Positions 19,435 through 29,004 are shown, counted from the stretch's first letter. The stretch is DNA of 64,000 nucleotides from Microbulbifer agarilyticus (GCF_019800665.1 NZ_JAHVKO010000004.1:434001-498000), one strand, 5' to 3'. Notes: generated from the sequence alone by a model not told the origin. Translations and numbers: made by a program.

Positions 19435-19518
19435 GACTCGCTTGCTGTGTGTGCAGAGCGCATTGGAATGATCCAGACTTGAGAGTGGCTTAACGATTTC
19501 TGCCTGACTCAAGCGTAA

Positions 19519-20313
19519 ATGTTCAACTTTCTCACCACATTACCGCTCTCGATTATCTACCTCATATCCGTGCTGCTGATTCTGCTGGCGCTATCCTGCG
19601 GCTACCTGGTGGGCCACCGGTTAGCGCGCCAGCGCGCCGATCAGCAGGATAGCTCCATTGGCAGCGCCGTCGCGGCCATGCTGGGGTTGCTCGCGTTTAT
19701 GCTCGCGCTCACATTCAATATGACCTCGGAGCGTTTTAGCGAACGCAAGGCGTTGTTGCTGGATGAGGTCAATGCCATCGAAACGACGTTTTTGCGCGCC
19801 GATTTTTTACCGGCGGCCGAGCGTGCGCAGGTACGGCAACTGCTTAGAGAATACGCCGAGGTGCGTAGCACCGACCCGACCCGTCGCAGTATGGCGGAAA
19901 CCTTCGAGGCAATGGTGCGCAGCGAAGAGATTCATGGCGCGCTGTGGCAGCTGCTGGGTAGCAGTCAGGACAATGACGCGGTGAACGCGATACATGTAAG
20001 AGCGTTTTATGAGTCGTTGAACGAGGTGATTGACCTGCATTCCAAGCGGGTTCAGGTCGGATTGATTTATCAGATCCCTGGGGCCATCTGGGCCGCGCTT
20101 TATACCATCAGCGCGCTGGCGGTATTTGGGCTGGGCGTACAGCTGGGGATCAATGCGCGGGGCTCCGCGCCAGTCGCGATCTCCCTGGCACTTGCGTTTG
20201 CGCTGGTGATTTTATTGATCGCCGACCTGGATCGCGCGGGTGAGGGCTTGCTGGTGGTTAATCAGGAGCCCATGCGCGCTTTGGCAGAGCGCATGACCAA
20301 CCAACGGCAATAG
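19519..20313 (+). CDS. DUF4239/bestrophin-like integral membrane protein
   Basis: The 264-residue protein has two N-terminal membrane helices (about 9-30 and 47-65) separated by a basic loop. A long soluble helical region follows, starting TSERFSERKALLLDEVNAIET, then two C-terminal helices (about 190-210 and 218-236). This 2 + soluble + 2 layout and the ER(F/K)xxRKxLxxxEANAI-type motif after helix 2 fit the DUF4239 family, which is distantly bestrophin-like. The function is unknown; an ion-conducting role is speculative. It ends 3 bp from a convergent gene with no hairpin between them. Confidence 0.65.
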   Translation: MFNFLTTLPLSIIYLISVLLILLALSCGYLVGHRLARQRADQQDSSIGSAVAAMLGLLAFMLALTFNMTSERFSERKALLLDEVNAIETTFLRADFLPAAERAQVRQLLREYAEVRSTDPTRRSMAETFEAMVRSEEIHGALWQLLGSSQDNDAVNAIHVRAFYESLNEVIDLHSKRVQVGLIYQIPGAIWAALYTISALAVFGLGVQLGINARGSAPVAISLALAFALVILLIADLDRAGEGLLVVNQEPMRALAERMTNQRQ

Positions 20314-20316
20314 TGA

Positions 20317-20859
20317 TTATTTGACGATGGTGAGCTGAATTTCGCCCACATTAAAGCCCCACTTGCTCAGCTTAGACTCGGCGATCAGGATATTTGGTGC
20401 CACCAGATACATCCTGTCGTCGACATTGAGATCGAGGGTGCGCCCCTTGTAGGGCACCTGCAGTACATAGCGCATAAATACCGCATTGCCCGCGGTGCGC
20501 ATGGTGGATTCGCCCACCACATCTTCTGCCGTGGCGGTAAAGGCGCGCACCGGCCCCACCGACGCTTGTGCATTCGGCACCATCACCCAGTTGCGATACT
20601 GAATCTCGCCGTCATCGAACTCGAACTTTTCCCGCAAGATCCCGCGGCCGTCTTCCCAGCTGCCATTCAGTTCGGCGACGAACTTGCGGGTGACTGCGCC
20701 GCTGCGGTCTTTCACCACGCCGTAGGCTTTCATCGGCCCGGAGAAAAACTCTTCGGCCACAAACCGTGGCGTCTTATCCGCATAGGATTCGATACTCGGC
20801 GCACTGCAGCCGCTGATGGCCAGTAAAACCGTGAAGAACAGGGCGAGCGCTTTAATCAT
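20317..20859 (-). CDS. DUF3833 family lipoprotein
   Basis: The 180-residue protein has a lipobox LLAISGC (lipidated Cys18). The mature part matches DUF3833: FFSGPMKAYGVVKDRSGAVTRKF, DDGEIQYRNWVM, and a C-terminal NVGEIQLTIVK. The predicted fold is a lipocalin-like beta barrel, so binding of a hydrophobic ligand in the periplasm is plausible but not shown. It often lies near fatty-acid or envelope genes in related organisms; here its neighbours are unrelated. Confidence 0.85.
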   Translation of the reverse strand: MIKALALFFTVLLAISGCSAPSIESYADKTPRFVAEEFFSGPMKAYGVVKDRSGAVTRKFVAELNGSWEDGRGILREKFEFDDGEIQYRNWVMVPNAQASVGPVRAFTATAEDVVGESTMRTAGNAVFMRYVLQVPYKGRTLDLNVDDRMYLVAPNILIAESKLSKWGFNVGEIQLTIVK

Positions 20860-20936
20860 CGTTTACCTCAGTTGCGATAAGACATTCAGGGAATACCTGA
20901 GACATTACGCTGAGAAGTTCAATCTGGATTGGTGCG

Positions 20937-22097
20937 TTAGCCGTCCCGGTCAGATACCCCGGCATTGGCCTCCACTTCGGGCAGCTGCGCAGTTTGCGGC
21001 GGTGACAGCGTACCGGTGTCGCCGAGAAACTCCCGCATAAAGATTTGCCAGAACGCCATAAACAGCGCCGCCAGCAGCGGGCCGATGGCGAAACCGCTGA
21101 TACCAAACAGCATCAGGCCGCCAACGGTGGAAAACAGCACCATGTAATCCGGCAGTTTGGTGTCACGCCCTACCAGAATTGGTCGCAGGATGTTGTCCAC
21201 CAGGCTGATTACCAGTACACCGTACAGCATCAGCACGGTGGCCTTGATCACGTCGCCGGTGGCGTACAGATACAGCGCCGCGGGAAACCAAATAATTGCC
21301 GCGCCCACCGCAGGTAGCAGAGACAGCACGGTCATTACCACACCCCACAACAGTGGCGCTGGTAACCCGAGCACCCAGAAAATGATGCCGCCGAGCGTGC
21401 CTTGGGTAACAGCCACTACCAGGTTGCCTTTAATGGTCGCACGGGTAACCTCGGCAAACTTTGCCAGCAGCAGTTTTTCGCGTTCATCGCCAAGCGGCAG
21501 CGCGCGAATCAGCAGATCTACCAGCGAGCTGCCGTCGCGAATCAGGAAGAAGGTGAGGTACAGCATCAGGCCGAGACTGACGAAAAAATTCAGCGTGTTC
21601 TGGCCGAGTGCGAGGGCATTTTTGGCAATCAGGCTGCCGATGCTCATCAGGCCACCCAGCAGACTTTCCTTCAGGCCGTCAAAGTTCATGCCGACCCGTT
21701 CCAGCGCGGCGTTGATGCCGGGGAATGCGGCTCTTACTTCTTCGACTTTAGCGCCCAGGTTGACCTTGCCGGACTGAACATTTTGATAGAGGTTTGCTAC
21801 CTCACTGATAAATGAGCTGGCCACCAGCAATACTGGAATGACCACAACCACGATACACAGGATCAGCGTCAGCAGGGCACACAGGTTAGGCCACTTGGGG
21901 AAGCGATTGCACAGGTAAACATACAGTGGGTAGAAAATCAGCGCGACCGCACAGGCCCAGAAAATGGCGATGAAAAATGGCTGTAGCATCAACGCAAAGG
22001 CGATGGTCACCAGTGCGAGAGTAAAAATAAACGAGCGTCGTTCCAGCTTTTCCTGCACTGGTATTTCCCTGTTGTTACTGCGTGTCGCGAGTGGCAA
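20937..22097 (-). CDS. AI-2E family (PerM/YdiK-like) transporter
   Basis: The 386-residue protein has about eight membrane helices: two pairs at the N-terminus (starting FIFTLALVTIAFALML), a long amphipathic central region, and a C-terminal bundle containing FVLGLPAPLLWGVVM and VGGLMLFGISGFAIGPLLAAL, the family signature. Members have been linked to autoinducer-2 export or Na+/H+ exchange; the substrate cannot be told from sequence. The start may be the ATG at 22097 or a GTG at 22058 preceded by AGGGAAA, which removes 13 residues. Confidence 0.88.
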   Translation of the reverse strand: MPLATRSNNREIPVQEKLERRSFIFTLALVTIAFALMLQPFFIAIFWACAVALIFYPLYVYLCNRFPKWPNLCALLTLILCIVVVVIPVLLVASSFISEVANLYQNVQSGKVNLGAKVEEVRAAFPGINAALERVGMNFDGLKESLLGGLMSIGSLIAKNALALGQNTLNFFVSLGLMLYLTFFLIRDGSSLVDLLIRALPLGDEREKLLLAKFAEVTRATIKGNLVVAVTQGTLGGIIFWVLGLPAPLLWGVVMTVLSLLPAVGAAIIWFPAALYLYATGDVIKATVLMLYGVLVISLVDNILRPILVGRDTKLPDYMVLFSTVGGLMLFGISGFAIGPLLAALFMAFWQIFMREFLGDTGTLSPPQTAQLPEVEANAGVSDRDG

Positions 22098-22147
22098 ATG
22101 TTGAACCTGCTATGAAAGCAGATCGCCACAGGCTTTACCAGTGACCT

Positions 22148-22876
22148 TTACCAGCGGCGATAACCACAGGTGTCTACATGAAAGCGAATGCCGCTGTAGA
22201 TCCCCAGGCCCATATTCCACTTGCGTCCGACTTTTCGATGGATACGGCGTAATTTTGGCACCAGCTGTTTGCGGGTGTATTCATCCTCGGGAATCATATC
22301 CAGACCGCAAAAATGCAGGTGTTTACTGGTGCGCGCGCCGCCGGCCTTGGCGTTGTAGCTGGGCGTGCGCCAACCGGACAGCACAATCACCGGGCCGATG
22401 GTCGGAATAATGTAATCCTTCATCACCCGCAATGTGTCCACCATGGTTTCCCAGGTATCTTCGGGTGGTATCGCAAAGGGTGGCTCGCCAATTTTCTGCC
22501 AGTCGGTGCCTTGGCGCATCAACTCGTAAGGCGGCACAACTTCATCGACCTCATTGAGCTTCAAAAAACGCTCGAGTTTTTCGAAGCGCGCGCGATTGTC
22601 CCCCTCCTCCAGAAAGCGCTCAAACGCTGCGCCAGTCGCTGCGGTGTAGCCCTTGATACGGAAAATCATTGGCACATCCGGGTCGACGATCACCGGTTCG
22701 GGTTCGATGTGCGCAACCGGGCTCACGATGCGCTCCGCCAGCTCACGGGCCTTTTCTGCCGTCAGCACCACCAGTACCAGTGATGCGATCAGCAGCCCCG
22801 CGACGATCCAGATAACGCGCCGGCGTTCAATATGAATATCGATGTACTCGTGATCGGCGCTTTCTTTGATATCCAT
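22148..22876 (-). CDS. Membrane-anchored M15-like peptidase domain protein (copy 1)
   Basis: The 242-residue protein has one N-terminal membrane helix (about 24-40, VIWIVAGLLIASLVLVVL), putting the rest in the periplasm. The C-terminal domain resembles peptidase M15_3 (D-Ala-D-Ala carboxypeptidase type): LSGWRTPSYNAKAGG, SKHLHFCGLDM and RFHVDTCGYRRW supply His, Asp and His as zinc ligands. Family members trim peptidoglycan stem peptides. Two Cys near the site may form a disulfide. It is paralogous to the gene 36 nt upstream, with the same layout. Confidence 0.75.
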   Translation of the reverse strand: MDIKESADHEYIDIHIERRRVIWIVAGLLIASLVLVVLTAEKARELAERIVSPVAHIEPEPVIVDPDVPMIFRIKGYTAATGAAFERFLEEGDNRARFEKLERFLKLNEVDEVVPPYELMRQGTDWQKIGEPPFAIPPEDTWETMVDTLRVMKDYIIPTIGPVIVLSGWRTPSYNAKAGGARTSKHLHFCGLDMIPEDEYTRKQLVPKLRRIHRKVGRKWNMGLGIYSGIRFHVDTCGYRRW

Positions 22877-22912
22877 AGGCGCTACTACTTAACCTCTGAA
22901 CCATTGAAACAA

Positions 22913-23593
22913 CTACCAACGACGAAACCCGCAGGTGTCCACATGAAAACGCACACCGCTATACAGGCCGAGCCCCATATTGCTGTCGGGGCCGAGGCGC
23001 GTGTGCAGATTGGTTAACTCCTCGACCAATTCCTTGCGCCCAATATTCGAGCGCGGCACCAGATCCACACCACAAAAGCTCTTGTGCTTGCTCTTTTTGG
23101 AGCCGCCGGCCTTGTGGTTGTAATCGTCGGTGCGAAACGCCGACACGATATCCACCGGGCCGATAACGGGCACGACTTCGTCGCGAATCAGCTTCAGGGT
23201 CGCCACCATATTCGGCCAGTACTCTTCAGGGGGTATGGCGAAGGGAGGCTCTTTGATATCCAGCCAGTCGGAGCCCTGACGCAACAGGTTCGGGATTTTG
23301 GTGGTATCACCCACACCGGACTGATTCAGGAAGTCGGAAAGCTGGCGCAGGGTCCGACGGTTATTGCCCTCGCGCAGGAAGGCCTTGAGGCTGTCATCGT
23401 CGGCTACCCGGTAGCCCTTGAGTTCGTAATACGGCTTTTCCACCGCCTGGTACTGGAGGTACAGCCACAGTGTCAGCAGTAGTGACAGCAGTAGCGCGAC
23501 GATGCCCACGACCACCCACCAGTTGGTTTGCTGGTTGGGCGGCAGGTGCTCGTAGCGACGCTTTGCTTTGGAAAATGGATTGCCCAATGGCAT
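22913..23593 (-). CDS. Membrane-anchored M15-like peptidase domain protein (copy 2)
   Basis: The 226-residue protein has a membrane helix at about 27-45 and a periplasmic M15_3-like domain: VSAFRTDDYNHKAGG, SKHKSFCGVDL and RFHVDTCGFRRW. The His/Asp/His zinc set is the same as in its downstream paralogue, from which it differs mainly in the linker. Both contain the stretch WL/WQ-K-I-x-EPPFAIPPE before the catalytic domain and a shared GNNRRTLRQL/GDNRARFEKL region. Tandem duplication followed by divergence is inferred. A role in peptidoglycan remodelling is likely. Confidence 0.75.
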   Translation of the reverse strand: MPLGNPFSKAKRRYEHLPPNQQTNWWVVVGIVALLLSLLLTLWLYLQYQAVEKPYYELKGYRVADDDSLKAFLREGNNRRTLRQLSDFLNQSGVGDTTKIPNLLRQGSDWLDIKEPPFAIPPEEYWPNMVATLKLIRDEVVPVIGPVDIVSAFRTDDYNHKAGGSKKSKHKSFCGVDLVPRSNIGRKELVEELTNLHTRLGPDSNMGLGLYSGVRFHVDTCGFRRW

Positions 23594-23698
23594 CTGTGCT
23601 AACCGTAAGTCGGAACCAATGACGGTCGTTGCGCACGGAGTGCCGGCGCAAAAACAGTCCCTCTACTCACTATAGCTGCCGTGGCGCAAATGTTGCCC

Positions 23699-23732
23699 AC
23701 AAAAAAAGGCGACCGGAATGGTCGCCTTTTTT
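23699..23732. terminator. Bidirectional-type terminator after pckA
   Basis: AAAGGCGACC / GGTCGCCTTT forms a 10-bp stem with a GAAT loop, flanked by an A-run and a T-run. It is the minus-strand terminator of pckA, 56 nt after its stop, and could equally stop plus-strand read-through. Confidence 0.88.
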
Positions 23733-23787
23733 GTGCAGGAAGCGCCGATTGGCACTGCCTGCAGTGGTGGGCTGTCGCGGGTGGCTT

Positions 23788-25335
23788 TTACGCCTTGGGC
23801 CCTGCCGCCTTAACGTTATCGCTTACCGCGAACTTCTCGATGTTCTCGGCAAACAGGCCGGCCAGCTTGCTGGCAGCGGCGTCGTAGGCCGCCTGATCGG
23901 CCCAGGCATTGCGCGGGTTCAGGTAGGACTTGTCCACACCCGGTACTTCGGTGGGGATGTCCAGGTTCATGATGTCCAGGTGCTCGGTTTGTGCGTTCTC
24001 AAGCGCGCCGCTCTGGATTGCCGCAACCACGGCGCGGGTTACCGGAATCGGGAAGCGCTTGCCGTTGTCGCCGGAGCCACCGGTCCAGCCGGTGTTGACC
24101 AAGTACACCTTGGAATCGAAGTCTTCGATACGCTTCATCAGCAGGTCGGCGTATTCACGCGGTGCACGCGGCATAAACGGTGCGCCGAAGCAGGTGGAGA
24201 AGGTGGGGTGAATGCCCGCTTCTGCGCCCAGTTCGGTGGAGCCCACACGCGCGGTGTAGCCGGACAGGAAGTGGTAAGCCGCAGCTTCCTTGGACAGTAT
24301 GGATACCGGAGGCAGTACGCCGGTGACGTCGCAGGTCAGGAAGATCACATTTTTCGGCTCGCCGGCGCGGTTTTCCAGCTGACGCATTTCCACGTGTTCC
24401 AGTGGGTAGGAGCAGCGGCCGTTTTCGGTCAGGCTGGTGTCGTCGTAGTCCGGCACGCCGGCGTCGTCGGTCACCACGTTCTCAACGATGGCGCCAAAGC
24501 GGATGGCGTCCCAGATGACCGGCTCGTTCTTTTGGCTCAGGTTGATGGTCTTGGCGTAGCAGCCACCTTCCATATTGAACACGCCGCCCTTGGCCCAGCC
24601 GTGCTCGTCGTCGCCGATCAGGTAGCGCGCCGGGTCTGCGGACAGGGTGGTTTTACCGGTGCCAGACAGGCCAAAGAACAGGCACACATCGCCATCTTCG
24701 CCCACGTTGGCGGCACAGTGCATCGGCATTACGTCTTTTTCCGGCAGCAGGAAGTTCTGCACGGAGAACATGGCCTTCTTCATCTCGCCGGCGTAGCGCA
24801 TACCCGCTAGCAGTACCTTGCGCTGGGCGAAGTTGATGATCACGCAGCCTTCGGAATTGGTGCCGTCGCGGCTCGGGTCACATTCGAAGTTGGCCGCGTG
24901 CAGGATGCGCCACTCTTCTTTGCCCTTGGGGTTGTACTTTTCGGCGCGGATAAACATGTTGCGGCCGAACAGGTTGTGCCACGCGGTCTGGGTGGTGACT
25001 TTCACCGGGATATAGTGATTCTCGTCCTGGCCGACGTGCAGCTGCTGAACAAAGCTGTCGTGGCTGGAGACGAAGTCTTCGACACGGCTCCACAGAGCAT
25101 CGAACTTGTCTGCGGGGAAGGGGCGGTTCACATTGCCCCATTCGATGCTGTCGGCGGTAGAGGCTTCTTCCACCACGAAGCGGTCTGCGGGAGAACGGCC
25201 GGTGCGGGCGCCGGTAACTGCGAGCAGTGCGCCGGTGTGCGTAAGGTGACCCTCACCACGCTGCAGTGCCTGTTCGACTAATTGCGCTGCGGAGAGGTTG
25301 GAGAACGCCTGCACCGTCTCGTTTTGCTGTGCCAT
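23788..25335 (-). CDS. pckA: Phosphoenolpyruvate carboxykinase (ATP)
   Basis: The enzyme converts oxaloacetate plus ATP to PEP, the first committed step of gluconeogenesis from organic acids. Kinase-1a P-loop [14 protein letters not shown] is present, with the metal and substrate motif [22 protein letters not shown] and [11 protein letters not shown]. The length (about 515 aa) matches ATP-dependent enzymes. The start is uncertain among the ATG at 25335 ([11 protein letters not shown]), the ATG at 25350 and a GTG at 25389; none has a strong ribosome site, and 25335 is chosen as nearest to the conserved region. Its closeness to hslO, hslR and yrfG recalls the E. coli yrfG-hslR-hslO-pck order. 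Confidence 0.95.
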   Translation of the reverse strand: MAQQNETVQAFSNLSAAQLVEQALQRGEGHLTHTGALLAVTGARTGRSPADRFVVEEASTADSIEWGNVNRPFPADKFDALWSRVEDFVSSHDSFVQQLHVGQDENHYIPVKVTTQTAWHNLFGRNMFIRAEKYNPKGKEEWRILHAANFECDPSRDGTNSEGCVIINFAQRKVLLAGMRYAGEMKKAMFSVQNFLLPEKDVMPMHCAANVGEDGDVCLFFGLSGTGKTTLSADPARYLIGDDEHGWAKGGVFNMEGGCYAKTINLSQKNEPVIWDAIRFGAIVENVVTDDAGVPDYDDTSLTENGRCSYPLEHVEMRQLENRAGEPKNVIFLTCDVTGVLPPVSILSKEAAAYHFLSGYTARVGSTELGAEAGIHPTFSTCFGAPFMPRAPREYADLLMKRIEDFDSKVYLVNTGWTGGSGDNGKRFPIPVTRAVVAAIQSGALENAQTEHLDIMNLDIPTEVPGVDKSYLNPRNAWADQAAYDAAASKLAGLFAENIEKFAVSDNVKAAGPKA

Positions 25336-25445
25336 TCGCTTATTACCCATTGAAGTTGTATCACTGAAATAAATAGTAGGGGGTGCCACCTGAGTTCGCG
25401 ACCAACAGTCGTGGTTACGTTGCGCGACCGGCCGGCTGGCGCGCG

Positions 25446-25451
25446 CATTAT
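25446..25451 (-). promoter_or_regulatory. Putative pckA -10 element with GC-rich discriminator
   Basis: On the minus strand AATAAT is followed by GCGCGCGCC, giving the same 13 nt (TAATGCGCGCGCC) as at the typA promoter. It predicts a leader of about 100 nt. The AT-rich 25,490-25,620 stretch upstream may contain activator sites, but no defined motif was recognised. The rest of the 390-nt gap holds only the hslO terminator. Confidence 0.4.
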
Positions 25452-25657
25452 TGCAAACTTCAAAATCTCTTCACAGGAACATCCGTATAAATTTTGAGCG
25501 AAAAACGGTTTATTTGGGGAAATTTTCGCGAAAATTTATTCAACACAGTGATGTAGTTTTTTTACTTCATAGTTTTGGAGAATATTGGGTGTTCTGTAGT
25601 TTTCACTACAAAGCGGGGGCGAATTCTCGGGGTGGGCAGCGGCTAGGCAGCGGGCAC

Positions 25658-25685
25658 AAAAAACGCGCCTCGGGGGCGCGTTTGC
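25658..25685 (-). terminator. hslO terminator
   Basis: Read on the minus strand, AAACGCGCC / GGCGCGTTT forms a stem around a CCCGA loop and is followed by TTTTTG. It begins about 40 nt after the hslO stop. Confidence 0.8.
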
Positions 25686-25725
25686 GGAATTTTCTGCGCC
25701 GGCGCAGGTGCCGGCATAAATCAGA

Positions 25726-26604
25726 TCAATGGAGGGTGTGCGGCGGGGCGTTGAACAGCTCTTCTACCTTGTCGCGATCGAACTTGTAGGTGCGATTGCA
25801 GAACTGGCAGTCAGCGGTGATTTCGCCACCCTGCTCTTCCAGCAGGCGGTATACGTCCTCTGGCCCCATGGCGATCAGGGCGCGCGCGCTGCGCTCGGCG
25901 GAACAGCTGCACTTGAAGCGGATGTTGGTGGTGCCCAGCGTGGCGGGCTCCATCTGGTGGAACAGGCGGAACAGCAGTTCATCGTGGGGCACGCTGTGCA
26001 GCTCTTCGGCGGTAACGGTGGAGGCGAGCTGTACACCGGTCTCCCAGGCGTCTTCGTTTTCTGCGGCACTGGCGGCGTTATTGCCCGGCAACACCTGCAG
26101 CATGATACCGCCCACGGTATCCGCACTTGTCTCGATCCAGAAGCGGGTTTGCAGCTGTTCGGACTGGGTAAAGTAATCCTGCAGGCACTCCGCCAGGGTC
26201 TCCTTTTCCAGCGGCACAATGCCCTGGTAACGTTCGCCCTGCTGCGGGTCGACGGTGATCACCAGAGTGCCACGATTGCCCACCAGATCGCGCAGGTTGG
26301 CATCTTCGGCAATTTCCGCACCCTCGGCCACACGCGCCAGGCCGCGCACATCGCTCTGATGGCTGCATTCCGCCACCAGCAGCGGCACATCGCCTTCGCC
26401 ACGGGCCTGCAGCATCAGCATGCCCTCAAATTTCAGCGTGGTGGCGAGCAGGCAGGAGGCCGCAAGGAATTCGCCCAGCAGTTTCTGTACCGGCGACGGT
26501 AGTTGGTTGTGCTCCAGTACCTCCCGGTAAGCATCGGTAAGCGTGACCACCTGGCCCCGTATATCGTGCTTGGAGAAGATAAAGCGTTCCAACTGATCCG
26601 ACAT
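25726..26604 (-). CDS. hslO: Redox-regulated holdase chaperone Hsp33
   Basis: Hsp33 is a cytoplasmic chaperone switched on by oxidative unfolding, when its zinc is lost. The 292-residue protein (E. coli 292) has the N-terminal core (FSKHDIRGQVVTLTDAY) and the C-terminal redox switch. The four zinc Cys occur as CSCS (FKCSCSAERSARAL) and CQFC (ADCQFCNRTYKFD), the canonical CxC...CxxC arrangement. It lies between pckA and hslR-yrfG, as in enterobacteria, but separated from hslR by two extra genes. Confidence 0.95.
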   Translation of the reverse strand: MSDQLERFIFSKHDIRGQVVTLTDAYREVLEHNQLPSPVQKLLGEFLAASCLLATTLKFEGMLMLQARGEGDVPLLVAECSHQSDVRGLARVAEGAEIAEDANLRDLVGNRGTLVITVDPQQGERYQGIVPLEKETLAECLQDYFTQSEQLQTRFWIETSADTVGGIMLQVLPGNNAASAAENEDAWETGVQLASTVTAEELHSVPHDELLFRLFHQMEPATLGTTNIRFKCSCSAERSARALIAMGPEDVYRLLEEQGGEITADCQFCNRTYKFDRDKVEELFNAPPHTLH

Positions 26605-26763
26605 GATGTTTGCCTCGCTAGGTTTTGGGGGAGGCGATTTTAGGCGCTGCGTGCGCGAAATGCGATAAATGCCACCTTATTGTCACTATAGCCCTACGGT
26701 GACGGCGAAGAGTAGTGTGCTTTGGGAGGGGCGGCGCTTGGCGAAAGGTGGATTAGGCAAGAG

Positions 26764-26815
26764 GCTTGGAAAAGTGGCTTGGAAACGTTGCTTAGAAAAG
26801 TGGTTTGGAGTGCAG
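26764..26815. repeat. Short tandem repeat, 13-bp period
   Basis: Three consecutive 13-mers, GCTTGGAAAAGTG, GCTTGGAAACGTT and GCTTAGAAAAGTG, are followed by a decayed fourth (GTTTGGAGTGCAG). A related GCTTGGCGAAAGGTG lies just upstream at about 26736. It is located between hslO and a DUF4124 gene and has no coding potential of note. Confidence 0.75.
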
Positions 26816-26843
26816 GGCGGGCGATAATGCCCAGCGCTGCCCG

Positions 26844-27308
26844 CTAGCCACAGTTTCTGCGGATCTGGGATTCCAGCTTGCGCGCCTGCGCGACCCGCTC
26901 GCGCTCACTGATGGTCGATTCGTTGCCTTCCGCATCCACGAAGTACACCGGGCCTTTCAGAATCTTCAGCTGCTTGCGGGCGTAGTCGCAGGCTCTCTGT
27001 TGCGCACGCTGTTGCTTGGCTTTTTCGGCCTGCTTGCGCGCGGCGTATTCCTGATCGATCTGGTTTTTGCGCGTGTTGTTGGGGAAGTCCTGACGTCTGG
27101 TAGGATCGGCGCTGTTGACCGGTTTGAGCTGGCCTTCCAGCGATTCCGCTTCTGCCTCCACCGGAGGGCGGTCGCCAAAGTGCACCTTGCCGTCCTTGTC
27201 GACCCAGCGGTATAGCTCACCGGCGTTCACCGAGATAACAGTGAATGCGCATAGCGCAAGCAAGCATGGCGTAAGCCAGCGAGCGCAAAGGCATGAACGA
27301 TTATTCAC
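26844..27308 (-). CDS. DUF4124 exported protein
   Basis: The 154-residue protein starts with GTG at 27308, preceded by a very strong GGGAGGAG. It has a signal peptide (cleavage near SVNAGEL, residue ~29) and a DUF4124 motif at the mature N-terminus (ELYRWVDKDGKVHFGDRPP). A charged helical region rich in Lys, Gln and Arg (EYAARKQAEKAKQQRAQQR, probable coiled coil) follows, with one Cys pair (C in RACDYARK and the penultimate Cys). The function is unknown. It is likely co-transcribed with the upstream DegP-like protease, 55 nt away. Confidence 0.8.
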   Translation of the reverse strand: MNNRSCLCARWLTPCLLALCAFTVISVNAGELYRWVDKDGKVHFGDRPPVEAEAESLEGQLKPVNSADPTRRQDFPNNTRKNQIDQEYAARKQAEKAKQQRAQQRACDYARKQLKILKGPVYFVDAEGNESTISERERVAQARKLESQIRRNCG

Positions 27309-27363
27309 GGCTCCTCCCTGAGGCGATTATCACACTCAACCCGGCAACCGGGATGAGAGGCGT

Positions 27364-28899
27364 CTATTCTACCTGCCCCAGTTCTGCCGCGTCAGCTGCC
27401 GGTTCATCCGCACCTTCTGCCAGTGCGCCGAACAGGCCGAGGGAGTGGCGCTCGGGAATCTGGTAGGTCTGCAAAATCAGCGGCTGCTGCTCACGGGCGG
27501 CGGCGGAGTCCAGCACCATGCGGTAACCGGCACTGTCTTTCAGCTCCACAAAGCCGTCTTTACTGTTTTCCATCAGCTGCGCGAACTGCTGGAAGTCGTG
27601 AATCTTCTCCCCGTTCACCGAGCCGATAATCCAGTTTTTCCAGTCGTGGTAGCCCAGGTTCACCGGCGCCGGCAGCACCTTCAGAGCCACCACCAGTTCC
27701 TGCTGGTCCGGGCTGGACCACTGGTTGCGCGCGTGCAGGTATTCGATGGGCGCCTTGGAGTGCCAGTTGTTACCCCAGCGCTTGATCAGGTTCATATTCA
27801 GCGGCACAAACACCACACCACCGTAGATGTAATAGCGCGGGCGCTGGTCAAACTTCTCACCCTGCACCAGGGAGCGCGATGGCGGGGTGGCGGCGAGGGT
27901 GATCGTCTCGTCGAGGATCTCGCCACCGCGGGCAAACCGCACCGGCAGCTCATCACCCACGTGATACTGGTCCACCGCGTAGTGATAATTGGTGCGCTGG
28001 TGCGCACGCCATTCAATAGTGCGGTCGGCGGCCACATCAAAGCCGTCCACCTGCAACAGCACATCGCCCGGCTTCAATACTTGTGCCGCTGGTGCATCTG
28101 CAAATACACGCACAACCAGCGCGCCTTCCTGGTCCGGCGCCAGCCCGGCTGCGGCTTTCATCGACGGGCTCTCGAGGCTCTGGGTCACCGCTCCCAATTC
28201 AGGGAAGCCCTGGTGCACACCGTCTTCGGCGTCCTCCAGCACGTGACTGATCACACTGGGTGGCACGAAGTAGCCGAGGTTCTCGGCACCGGCGCTGTGA
28301 TTGGTCTGCATCGCTACACCGACAATACGACCGCCGGAAATTACCGGGCCGCCGCTGTTGCCGGGGTTGATGGCGGCGTCGATCTGGCCGGCCATCAGGT
28401 AGCTTTCGGCGTGGGCGTAGTACTGGTGCTCAACCCGTGACAGTACGCCGCGGGTGATGGAGAGGGATTTGCCGCCGATGGGGTAGCCGTAGACGGTCAC
28501 TTCTTCCTGCAGGTCTGGCAGGTTGCCGAGTGCCAGTGGACGGGTGTCGTCGAAGAAGCTTTCATCGTCCACCGTGAGCAGCGCCAGGTCGGCGTCGTGG
28601 GATACGAACTTGACCCGCGCGCGGAATTTTTGCGCATCGCCGTGGCGCTGCACCTGGATAAAACTGCCGTTGGCGATGACGTGGGCGTTGGTAAGTATTT
28701 GCTGACCGTCGATCACGGCGCCGGAGCCGGACAGTTGCTGGGCGTTGAGCAGGGCCCAGGGGTTGAAGTAGTCGGGTGCGGCGGCAGTGGTGTAGATCTT
28801 GATAATCGAGCGCTTGAGCTGCTCGCGTTCGCGGTTGTCCGCGTGGGCGATCTGGGAAAAGCAGAGAATCAGCAGGCAAAGAGTCAGCAGGTGTTTCAT
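27364..28899 (-). CDS. DegP/HtrA-like periplasmic serine protease
   Basis: The 511-residue protein has a signal peptide (cleavage after AHA, residue ~20) and a trypsin-like domain at about 30-235. The catalytic triad is visible: His in LTNAHVIANG, Asp in SHDADLALLTVDD and Ser in NPGNSGGPVISGG. Two PDZ-like regions follow (about 255-320, LVVRVFADAPAAQVLKPGD; and near 430-480, IIGSVNGEKIHDFQQF). It differs from DegP (474 aa) in its long insert before the second PDZ and resembles the plant Deg/periplasmic Deg family. A role in quality control or regulated proteolysis in the periplasm is inferred. Confidence 0.88.
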   Translation of the reverse strand: MKHLLTLCLLILCFSQIAHADNREREQLKRSIIKIYTTAAAPDYFNPWALLNAQQLSGSGAVIDGQQILTNAHVIANGSFIQVQRHGDAQKFRARVKFVSHDADLALLTVDDESFFDDTRPLALGNLPDLQEEVTVYGYPIGGKSLSITRGVLSRVEHQYYAHAESYLMAGQIDAAINPGNSGGPVISGGRIVGVAMQTNHSAGAENLGYFVPPSVISHVLEDAEDGVHQGFPELGAVTQSLESPSMKAAAGLAPDQEGALVVRVFADAPAAQVLKPGDVLLQVDGFDVAADRTIEWRAHQRTNYHYAVDQYHVGDELPVRFARGGEILDETITLAATPPSRSLVQGEKFDQRPRYYIYGGVVFVPLNMNLIKRWGNNWHSKAPIEYLHARNQWSSPDQQELVVALKVLPAPVNLGYHDWKNWIIGSVNGEKIHDFQQFAQLMENSKDGFVELKDSAGYRMVLDSAAAREQQPLILQTYQIPERHSLGLFGALAEGADEPAADAAELGQVE

Positions 28900-29004
28900 T
28901 GCGGCGTCGCGTCTTGATTATTCGTTAGTTTGGGGCAGTTTAGCACTTTGGCGGGTTTGTGCTCTGGCTGTGTTCGGTACGCTCTGATGGGCTCATTGGA
29001 CCTG

